From Amycolatopsis balhimycina FH 1894 (GTDB taxonomy: Bacteria; Actinomycetota; Actinomycetes; Mycobacteriales; Pseudonocardiaceae): a stretch of 64,000 nt of DNA. The stretch is from the NCBI RefSeq assembly GCF_000384295.1, contig NZ_KB913037.1, forward strand, positions 10,656,228-10,720,227. Direction: 5' to 3'. Each line of letters begins with the position of its first letter. Position 1 is the first letter of the stretch. The position numbers were made by a program, and so were the translations under genes. Shown piece after piece: positions 34,588-41,355 of the stretch. The notes under the pieces were generated by a model. The model made no database searches and was not told the origin of the DNA. It saw only the letters and a list, made by a program, of their open reading frames with translations.

Positions 34588-35244
34588 ATGCCGCGCACCC
34601 GAGCGCTCGTCCTGCTGGCCGTCCTCGCGGGCGCCTCCCTCTCCGGCTGCAAGGTGCCGGACGAGCTGGCCTCCGGTACCCAGTCCACCGGGACGGCCGC
34701 CGCCCCGCCCATCTCGGCCGCCGAGGCGCGGACCCAGCTGGCGGCGCTCAAGATCGCCGTGCGCGGCACCATGGACGGCTACTCCCGTGACGAGTTCCCG
34801 CACTGGGACAAGGTCGACGCCAACTGCGACACCCGCGAGCAGGTCCTCAAGCGAGACGGCAAGGACGTCAAGACCGACGCGCAGTGCGCCCCCAAGTCCG
34901 GCACCTGGGTCAGCCCCTACGACGGCCAGACCTGGCACAAAGCGACCGATGTGGACATCGACCACATGGTGCCGCTCGGGCAGGCCTGGATCAGCGGCGC
35001 GAAGAGCTGGACCCGGCAGCGGCGCGAGCAGTTCGCGAACGACCTCGTCCGCCCGCAGCTGAAGGCCGTCACCGACAACGTCAACGAGCAGAAGAGCGAC
35101 AAGGCCCCCGACCAGTGGAAACCGCCGCTCGTCTCGTACTGGTGCACCTATGCCACCGACTGGGTCGTCGTGAAAACCAACTACGGCCTGACGATCACCG
35201 TCCCGGAGAAGAAGGCGCTGGAGACCATGCTGCAGCACTGCTAG
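34588..35244 (+). CDS. Secreted lipoprotein with DUF1524/HNH-type nuclease domain
   Basis: This 218-residue protein has a lipoprotein signal (LVLLAVLAGASLSGC, Cys near residue 22) and a short linker. A C-terminal domain of the DUF1524/GmrSD-C HNH family follows. The nuclease core is DVDIDHMVPLGQAWISGA, then RRREQFANDLVRPQL-like sequence and a final WCTYATDW segment. Such proteins are extracytoplasmic nucleases of unproven role, common in actinomycetes. The ATG at 34588 follows AAAGGGG. Its TAG stop shares the bases CTAG with the stop of the convergent kinase gene. Confidence 0.85.
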   Translation: MPRTRALVLLAVLAGASLSGCKVPDELASGTQSTGTAAAPPISAAEARTQLAALKIAVRGTMDGYSRDEFPHWDKVDANCDTREQVLKRDGKDVKTDAQCAPKSGTWVSPYDGQTWHKATDVDIDHMVPLGQAWISGAKSWTRQRREQFANDLVRPQLKAVTDNVNEQKSDKAPDQWKPPLVSYWCTYATDWVVVKTNYGLTITVPEKKALETMLQHC

Positions 35245-36068
35245 CGCAGCGAACGCGCCGCCGCCACCGCCTGCCCGGCGTAGGACTGTCCGAACAGGAC
35301 ACTGTGCACCAGTAGCGGGAACAGCTGGTGCGCGCCGATCCGCTCCGCCCAGCCGTCGGCCAGGGGACTGACCTCCTGGTAGGCCGCCACGACGCGGTCG
35401 AGGTGCGGGCAGCCGAACAGGTGCAGCATCGCCAGGTCGGTTTCGCGGTGCCCGCCGTGGGCGGCCGGGTCGATGAGCCAGGCGTCCCGGCCGTCCCACA
35501 GGACGTTGCCGTTCCACAGGTCGCCGTGCAGCCGCGACGGCGGTTCCGCCAGCGCCGGGAGCCGGCCGCAGGCCCGCTCGAACAGCGTCACTTCGGCCGG
35601 CCCGAACGTTCCTGCGTCGGCCGCCTCCCGGACGTACGGCAGCACGCGGTGCTCGGCGTACCACGTCGCCCAGTCTTCGCCCGTGGCGTTCGCCATCGGG
35701 GCCCGGCCGATCCAGGCCTCGGCCGGGCCACCCGGGGGAGCAGCCCCGAACGCCGGGGCACCGGCCGCGTGCAGCCGCGCGAGGCCGTGCCCGAGCCGTT
35801 CGGCCGCCGCCGCGGTCGGCCGGCCCTCCGGGACACGGTCGATGACCAGCCAGTCCTCGTCCTGACCGTGCACCGACGGCACCGGGACCGCCGCCGCCGA
35901 CGCCAGCCAGCGCAGGCCGGCCGCCTCGGCCGCGGTCGCGCCGGTGCCGTGCCCGCGTTTGACCACGACCACCCGGCCGTCGTCCAAAACGGCTTCGGTG
36001 AGGTCCCCGGACAGCCGGCGCGTCCCGGTGACGGCGTGCCCGGTGAGCCGGGTCGCGGGCTCGCTCAT
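35241..36068 (-). CDS. Fructosamine/ketosamine-3-kinase family protein
   Basis: This 275-residue kinase of the aminoglycoside-phosphotransferase-like fold phosphorylates sugar adducts on amines, leading to their removal from glycated proteins. The catalytic loop is RLHGDLWNGNVLWDG and the metal-binding loop is AWLIDPAAHGGHRETDLAM, both typical of fructosamine kinases. The N-terminal lobe carries VVVVKRG with the ATP-binding lysine. The ATG at 36068 is used; a GTG at 36077 would add three residues. Confidence 0.88.
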   Translation of the reverse strand: MSEPATRLTGHAVTGTRRLSGDLTEAVLDDGRVVVVKRGHGTGATAAEAAGLRWLASAAAVPVPSVHGQDEDWLVIDRVPEGRPTAAAAERLGHGLARLHAAGAPAFGAAPPGGPAEAWIGRAPMANATGEDWATWYAEHRVLPYVREAADAGTFGPAEVTLFERACGRLPALAEPPSRLHGDLWNGNVLWDGRDAWLIDPAAHGGHRETDLAMLHLFGCPHLDRVVAAYQEVSPLADGWAERIGAHQLFPLLVHSVLFGQSYAGQAVAAARSLR

Positions 36069-36122
36069 GTCCCGCACCGTACCGGCGCGCTACGGTGGTC
36101 GCCGAAGAGCAGGGGAGCGAAA

Positions 36123-36479
36123 GTGACTGTGCGGGTGAACGAGTTCGAACGCGTGCTCGGCGCGCTGGCAGAGGTCCAGCGGTCGGAGGCCCGCGACTAC
36201 TCGTCGTTCAGCGTGCGCGGCAAGCGGTTCGGCTACCACTGGCCGCGGACCCGGACCGTCGGCCTCAAGCAGACGATCTCCGAACAGCTGGCGCTGGTCT
36301 CGGAACGGCCGGACGTGTTCGAGGTGCAGTTCACCGCGGGCGGGTTCGGCTGGGTGGTCGTGTACCTCGACCGGATCGACGTAGACGAGCTCGCCGAGCT
36401 CGTCTACGAGGCCTGGCGGCTCTCGGCGCCGGAAGACCTCGTCGCGGAGGTGCCCTTCACCAGGATCGCCCGGGCGTAG
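36123..36479 (+). CDS. MmcQ/YjbR family DNA-binding-like protein
   Basis: This 118-residue protein belongs to the MmcQ/YjbR (DUF419) family, small proteins with a double-stranded-DNA-binding-like fold and uncertain function. Visible blocks are DYSSFSVRGKRFGYHW, LKQTISEQLAL and WVVVYLDRIDVDELAEL, then AWRLSAPEDLV. The GTG at 36123 has GGGGAG 6 nt upstream. Its last 76 nt overlap the 3' end of the convergent acetyltransferase gene. Confidence 0.85.
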   Translation: MTVRVNEFERVLGALAEVQRSEARDYSSFSVRGKRFGYHWPRTRTVGLKQTISEQLALVSERPDVFEVQFTAGGFGWVVVYLDRIDVDELAELVYEAWRLSAPEDLVAEVPFTRIARA

Positions 36480-37273
36480 AGCAGGTCGAACCCCTGCCGC
36501 TGGGCGTTCTGCTGGGACTTCGTCCCCAGCAGCGTCGTGACGATGGCGAGGTCGCACCCGGCCGCCCGCGCCGCCGCGAGCCGCGCGCGCAGCAACGCCG
36601 TCTGCACGCCCCGGCGGCGGTGGGCCGGCACGGTCGCGGCGCCGGCGAACTGCGCGATGCCGTCGGTGACGCGGAAACTCGCGCCGCCGGCGAACTCGCC
36701 GTCCCGCTCCGCGAGGAACCGCCGCACTCCGGCCATGTCCCGCAACACGGTCACGAGCGTCTCGCGGGAGAAGTCCTCGTGGGACGGCAGCCCTTCGGTG
36801 TCGACGACCAAGGAGGCGTCGGCAACGGCGGCCAGCCAGGTTTCCAGCTCGTCGTCCCGGCACGGCCGGACGTCCCCGCTCACCTCGTCCACGGCGTCGC
36901 CGAGCCGTCGGCCGAGCACGTTCTCGTACGACTCCAGGCGGTAGCCGCGATCGGTGAGGAAGGCCCCTACCTCGGGGTCCGCCAGCTGGCACAGCTCGAT
37001 CTGAACAGGCGCGCCCAGCTCGGCGAAGGCCCGCTCGACCTCATCGAGCGCATCGGCGTCCGGAACGCCTTCGAAGCCGAGGCCCGCGACCTTGTCGAAC
37101 GGCGAATCCGCCTCGGCGAAGCTCGCGATTCCGCCGGCGAGCGGGCGCGCGAAGCCCACAGTGTCACCGCGGCGCGCCCGCGCGGCGTCGCTGCAATCGG
37201 CGACCCACCGGGCTTCGGCGCGTTCGATCCGCTCCGCCAGCGCGACGTCGCAGAAAAGGCGTTCCCCGTCCAT
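36404..37273 (-). CDS. GNAT family N-acetyltransferase
   Basis: This 289-residue protein has a C-terminal GNAT domain (about 140-270). The acetyl-CoA loop is VPAHRRRGVQTALLRARL and the later strand is CDLAIVTTLLGTKSQQNAQR, followed by GFDLLYARA. The N-terminal half is less conserved and may be a degenerate second GNAT domain. The substrate is unknown. The ATG at 37273 is chosen over an upstream start at 37309 because the extra residues are not family-like. The last 25 or so codons are antisense to the MmcQ gene. Confidence 0.82.
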   Translation of the reverse strand: MDGERLFCDVALAERIERAEARWVADCSDAARARRGDTVGFARPLAGGIASFAEADSPFDKVAGLGFEGVPDADALDEVERAFAELGAPVQIELCQLADPEVGAFLTDRGYRLESYENVLGRRLGDAVDEVSGDVRPCRDDELETWLAAVADASLVVDTEGLPSHEDFSRETLVTVLRDMAGVRRFLAERDGEFAGGASFRVTDGIAQFAGAATVPAHRRRGVQTALLRARLAAARAAGCDLAIVTTLLGTKSQQNAQRQGFDLLYARAILVKGTSATRSSGAESRQAS

Positions 37274-37318
37274 GTCCCCACAGTGGCGGACACGGACGGG
37301 GAACTCCAACCGGATTTC

Positions 37319-39403
37319 TCAGCCTTCCACGCGGTGCGAAGCCCAGAACGACGTCAGGTCGGTCGAGCCGGCCGCCGCCTGCGCCGCGGCCTTGAACTCG
37401 GCCGTCGTCGACACGCCGTACCAGTGCGACTGGGCGTACGACTTCAGCAGGTTCGCCATCGCCGTGTCGCCGATCAGCCGCCGCAGGTCGTGCAGCGTGC
37501 ACTTACCGTAGTTGTAGACCACCGTGGAGTAGCGGGACGAATGCGCGTCCCAGTAGGCCATCGAGTTGGTCAATTTCTCCGCGCTCGACTGCCAGGTGAT
37601 GCCGCAGCCACTGCCGGTGATCCCGCGGTAGAGGTCGGTGGCGTAGTCGGTGAAGCTCTCGTCGAGCCAGGGCGAGTTGTACTCGTCGTCACCGACGATC
37701 CCGTAGAACCACTGGTGCGCCAGCTCGTGTGGCAGCGCCACGTTCGACACCAGGTCCATCACGAAGCCCGGGTACTCCATGCCGCCGAACCAGAAGTTGT
37801 TGTCCAGCACCACGTCCACCTCGCCGTACGGGTAGTCGCCGAAGCGGCCCGAGTGGACGTCGATGGCGTCCGCGGCCAGCGAGAGCATCGAGTTGGCGCT
37901 GCTCGTCGAGATGCCGCTGACCGAGTAGACGTTCACGCGCACGCCCTTGCCGGACGTGGTGGTGATCTTCGCGAACGGCCCCGAGGCCCACGCGAAGTCC
38001 CGCACCTTGGCCGCCACCGCGTGCGTGGTGGTCGTGCTGCCGCTGGCCGTCTCGGTCGACGTGCCGGTGGCCGGCGTCAGCAGCGACGTCGGGTGCACGA
38101 GCGTGACGTCGAAGTCGCTGATCACCGTGTAGAACGACTCGCCGTTGTTCGTGTACGGGTCGAGGTGCCAGCCGGCCCCGTCGCGGACCGCGAGCACCGG
38201 GAGCGCGTTGCCGATCATGTTGAACGCGCCGTCGTGGCCGAAGCGGTCGGCGCCGCTGGGCACGACGATCTTGAGGTCGAACCCGATGGTCGCCGACTGG
38301 CCCTGCGCGAGCGGGGCGGGCAGCGTGATCTTCAGCGCGGTGCAGTTCACGCTCAGCGCGGACGGCGTGCCGCCGGTGACGTTCGTGACGGTGATCGGCG
38401 TCGTCGGGCAGGAGCCGTGGTAGTTGTCCCAAAGCCGCAGGTACACCTCGGGCAGCGCGGTCGCCGACCCGTTGGTGAAGCTGGCGCTCTGGTGCCCGGT
38501 CCAGGTGTCGCCCGCGGTGTTCGAGGTCAGGCTCACCGTGTAAGTGGGGTTGATGGGCGTGCGTGTGGAGTCGGCGGGCGCCGGCGAGATCGTCCAGGCG
38601 AAGGTTGCGCTGCCGCTGTTGCCGGCCGGGTCCTTCGCCGTCACGGTCACCGACGATGTGCCGGCCGTGGTCGGCGTACCGGTGATCTTGCCCGTGGCGG
38701 CGCCGATCGCGAGCCCGGCGGGGAGCCCGGTCGCGCTGTAGGTCAGGGCGTCGCCCTGCGGGTCGCTCGCCTGGATCTGCAGCGCCACGGCCTGGCCGAC
38801 GGCGCCGGACTGGGCGCCCGGCGAGGTGACCACCGGCGACTGCGGGTTGCTCGTCCCGGTCGTGGTCAGCGAAAAGTCGTCGAGGACGAAGTTGGTCACC
38901 AGGCTCGAGTCCTCGGTGCCGGTGACCTTCAGTGTCACGGTCTGGCCGAGGTAGCGCGACACGTCCACGGTGCGCTGGACGTACCCGGTGTTCTTGTCGA
39001 GGTTCGAGTAGCTCGCGAGGGTGTCGGAGCCCGCCTGCACCACCAGCTTGTCGTAGGCGGTGCGGGTCGTCGTCTCCGCGGTGTCGATGTGCGACCACCA
39101 GGACAGCGTCGCCGAGGCGCAGCCGGCGGGGAGCGTCAGCGACTGGGACAGGGTGTCGGTGTGCGTGCTGCCGTGGCCGCCCAGCAAGGCGTCCATCGTG
39201 CCGCCGTGCGCGGGTTCCGCGCTGGTGGCGGCGGTGATGACCCCGCTGCTCTGTGTCCACGGCGCGGTGCCGCTTTCGAACCCGCCGTTGCCGACGATCT
39301 GGTCACCGCAGACCGCGGCGGCCGAGGCCGGCGTGGCGACGGCGACTGTGCCCAGCAGCCCGATGGCAGCGCTGAGCGCAGCAGAAAGCACCCTCGATCT
39401 CAT
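37319..39403 (-). CDS. Secreted M1 family metallopeptidase with MAM/Ig-like modules
   Basis: This 694-residue exported protein has a signal peptide (about 1-29, ending TPASAAA). A beta-sandwich module follows (about 30-185, VGNGGFESGTAPWTQ), then a putative Ig domain (about 190-290, LPAGLAIGAATGKITGTP). The gluzincin M1 domain comes last. The zinc motif is PHELAHQWF with the third ligand in WLDESFTDY. The exopeptidase signature is GGMEYPG in place of the usual GAMEN. It probably trims peptides outside the cell. AAGGA lies 9 nt before the ATG at 39403. The accessory modules are not usual for housekeeping M1 enzymes. Confidence 0.88.
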   Translation of the reverse strand: MRSRVLSAALSAAIGLLGTVAVATPASAAAVCGDQIVGNGGFESGTAPWTQSSGVITAATSAEPAHGGTMDALLGGHGSTHTDTLSQSLTLPAGCASATLSWWSHIDTAETTTRTAYDKLVVQAGSDTLASYSNLDKNTGYVQRTVDVSRYLGQTVTLKVTGTEDSSLVTNFVLDDFSLTTTGTSNPQSPVVTSPGAQSGAVGQAVALQIQASDPQGDALTYSATGLPAGLAIGAATGKITGTPTTAGTSSVTVTAKDPAGNSGSATFAWTISPAPADSTRTPINPTYTVSLTSNTAGDTWTGHQSASFTNGSATALPEVYLRLWDNYHGSCPTTPITVTNVTGGTPSALSVNCTALKITLPAPLAQGQSATIGFDLKIVVPSGADRFGHDGAFNMIGNALPVLAVRDGAGWHLDPYTNNGESFYTVISDFDVTLVHPTSLLTPATGTSTETASGSTTTTHAVAAKVRDFAWASGPFAKITTTSGKGVRVNVYSVSGISTSSANSMLSLAADAIDVHSGRFGDYPYGEVDVVLDNNFWFGGMEYPGFVMDLVSNVALPHELAHQWFYGIVGDDEYNSPWLDESFTDYATDLYRGITGSGCGITWQSSAEKLTNSMAYWDAHSSRYSTVVYNYGKCTLHDLRRLIGDTAMANLLKSYAQSHWYGVSTTAEFKAAAQAAAGSTDLTSFWASHRVEG

Positions 39404-39497
39404 GGAGGCAGTCCTTTCCCGGCTCCGCCCGTGGGAGCCACGAAAAGCGTCCTCTGCGGGCTGGGCCGCAACAACCCGCCATGAGTCGGGTTCGGGA

Positions 39498-39719
39498 TCA
39501 GGCCTGCTGCAGGACGTTGAGCAGGATGACGAGGAGCACGATGGTGCCGGCGACCGCGAGGACGGCCGAGACCGTGCTCTTGATCCACTCCCCGAAGCCC
39601 TTGGCGGTGCGGGACCGGTAGGCGGAATAGCTGGAGCGGGCCTCCTTCGCGGTGTGGACCCGGGCGCCGACGAGTATTCCGGCGCCGAGCGCGAGCAGAA
39701 CGGCGATGAAAACGGACAC
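39498..39719 (-). CDS. Small two-helix membrane protein
   Basis: This 73-residue protein has two membrane helices (VFIAVLLALGAGILVGARV near the N-terminus and VSAVLAVAGTIVLLVILLNV near the C-terminus). They are joined by a basic soluble segment (AKEARSSYSAYRSRTAKGF). The GTG at 39719 has AAGGGA 6-7 nt upstream. It lies 94 nt upstream of the metallopeptidase on the same strand. No family is recognised and the function is unknown. Confidence 0.65.
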   Translation of the reverse strand: MSVFIAVLLALGAGILVGARVHTAKEARSSYSAYRSRTAKGFGEWIKSTVSAVLAVAGTIVLLVILLNVLQQA

Positions 39720-40090
39720 GAGAGATCCCTTTCGGATCGGGAACGGTGGACGGTCTCCTTTTCTAGACCCGACGGACGGCGGGCGCCATGGCATATCGGA
39801 ATCGGATTTCCGGGCCGGACGGCCCTGGTGGCCGCCGCGTCCGGCGTTCCTCGGAATCCCGCCGGGAGCGGCCAACGGTATTCGTAGGAAGCGTTGTTCC
39901 GCAACAGGTTTTCCGGTGTCGCACGGCCCGTGCGGGAATGGGAAATTTCCCGCACGACGTGTCTCAGCGTGACCGATCAATCGCGCTGCGCTGAGATATC
40001 CACTGTGGACGGTGTCGTGATGGACATCCACTTTGTACGGAACTTGTACACCGCATTGCGAGCTTGGCAGCTTCCGACAGGAGGGCAGAC
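39720..40090. other. Divergent intergenic region, 371 bp
   Basis: No gene is supported. It holds the leader of the PLD-like gene (AGGAGGG before 40091) and two inverted repeats. One is at 39930-39955, listed separately. The other pairs TCTCAGCG (39962-39969) with CGCTGAGA (39989-39996) around a 19-nt loop. Confidence 0.5.
39930..39955. promoter_or_regulatory. Inverted repeat, candidate operator of the PLD-like gene
   Basis: GTGCGGGAA (39930-39938) pairs with TTCCCGCAC (39947-39955). Within the repeat lies the perfect palindrome GGGAAATTTCCC (39940-39951). It is about 140 nt upstream of the PLD-like start. No regulator gene is adjacent. Confidence 0.45.
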
Positions 40091-41296
40091 ATGGTCCCCA
40101 AGATCAAGGCGCTCATCGTGGCCGCCGGCGCGCTGCTCGCGCTGTCCGGCGGCGGGATCGTGCACGCCGCGCCCGCGGCCGCCGCCGGGAACGGCATGGA
40201 AGCGATCTTCAACAACCCGCCGGAGAACGGCGACCGCGACCACTCCATCGAAACGCGGCTGGTCCAGCTGACCGACGGCACCCCGGCCGGAGCGGAGATC
40301 CACATCTCCCTCTACAGCTGGACCCGGCCCGCGCTCGCCGAGGCGATCAAAGCCGCGCAGGCCCGCGGCGTCAGGGTGCGGATCGCCCTCGACGGCGGCG
40401 CGGACGACGACCCGGCGAACACCGCGATGCCGATCCTCAAGTCGGCCGGGCTGACCCAGCTGGTGTTCTGCGGCACCGGCGGCGACAACACCGGCTGCAT
40501 CGCCCACGACGGCAGCCCGCACTCGATCAACCACGACAAGCTGTGGATGTTCTCCGAGACCGAGGGCAAGAAGGACGTCGTAGTGGTCGGGTCGTACAAC
40601 CTGACCACTGTGCAGGGCAACATGTTCAACAACGCTCTGCTGATGTACGGCGACCCGGATCTGTACGGCTTCTACGCCGGGCACATGCAGAAGATGCTGG
40701 CGCAGAAGAAGGACAACAACTACTTCACGAACGCCGGCTACCACAAGACGCTGACCAGCATGGTCACCAGCTATCTCTCGCCGCGCGCCGACTCGAACGG
40801 CGGCACGTCGGAGGAGTTCGCCACCGACACGTGGGCGCAGCTGCTGAAATACATCACCAAGTACGAAGCAGGCTGCTCGCTCAACGTCGTGCAGGCCAAC
40901 ATCGCCGACTCGCGCACCCCGGTCGTCGACGAGCTGATCCGGATCGGAAAGCTGGGCTGCAAGGTCCGGATCGTCTACGACGACCTGGGCACGGCGGCGC
41001 TGGCCGCCCTCAAGGGCAAGCCGAACGTGACGCTCAAGCGGTTCAGCACGACCGTGAACGACCGCGAGATCACCGTGCATTCGAAATACATGCTCTACAC
41101 GGGCAACTACAGCGAGAAAGCCGGCCGGTCGCTCGTCTTCACCGGCTCGCACAACGTCTCCGGCGCGGCCCTGCGCGACAACGACGAGATCCTGATCAAG
41201 GTGGAGAACGCGGCGATCAGCGCCGCCTACCAGGACAACTTCAGCACCATCCTGGCCCGCGCCAAGTGCTCCGCCCCGCCCACCGGCACCTGCTGA
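40091..41296 (+). CDS. Secreted phospholipase D-like protein
   Basis: This 401-residue exported protein (signal peptide about 1-31, ending HAAPAAAA) has two PLD half-domains. The first HKD-like motif is NHDKLWMF followed by VVVVGSYNLT. The second is VHSKYMLYTG followed by LVFTGSHNVSG. Both pair His and Lys with a downstream Asn instead of a strict HKD Asp, as in many bacterial PLD-like proteins. It may hydrolyse phosphodiester bonds in lipids or nucleic acids; the substrate is unknown. The ATG at 40091 follows AGGAGGG with good spacing. Confidence 0.85.
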   Translation: MVPKIKALIVAAGALLALSGGGIVHAAPAAAAGNGMEAIFNNPPENGDRDHSIETRLVQLTDGTPAGAEIHISLYSWTRPALAEAIKAAQARGVRVRIALDGGADDDPANTAMPILKSAGLTQLVFCGTGGDNTGCIAHDGSPHSINHDKLWMFSETEGKKDVVVVGSYNLTTVQGNMFNNALLMYGDPDLYGFYAGHMQKMLAQKKDNNYFTNAGYHKTLTSMVTSYLSPRADSNGGTSEEFATDTWAQLLKYITKYEAGCSLNVVQANIADSRTPVVDELIRIGKLGCKVRIVYDDLGTAALAALKGKPNVTLKRFSTTVNDREITVHSKYMLYTGNYSEKAGRSLVFTGSHNVSGAALRDNDEILIKVENAAISAAYQDNFSTILARAKCSAPPTGTC

Positions 41297-41300
41297 GGAA

Positions 41301-41355
41301 GTCCGTGAATGGCACATCGAGGGACTTCAAGTCCCTCGATGTGCCATTCACGGAC
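41301..41355. terminator. 55-bp perfect palindrome, family B
   Basis: Arms of 27 nt (41301-41327 and 41329-41355) around one base begin GTCCGTGAATGGCACATC. It starts 4 nt after the PLD-like stop and encodes the TGA stop of the convergent SARP gene (41350-41348). A second member with compensating base changes lies at 60096-60146. Confidence 0.8.

Noticed and set aside
39788..39994. A 68-codon plus-strand frame starting MAYRNRISGPDG.
   Set aside because: It is Arg-rich, has low third-base GC bias, runs across the inverted repeat at 39930-39955 and has no ribosome site.
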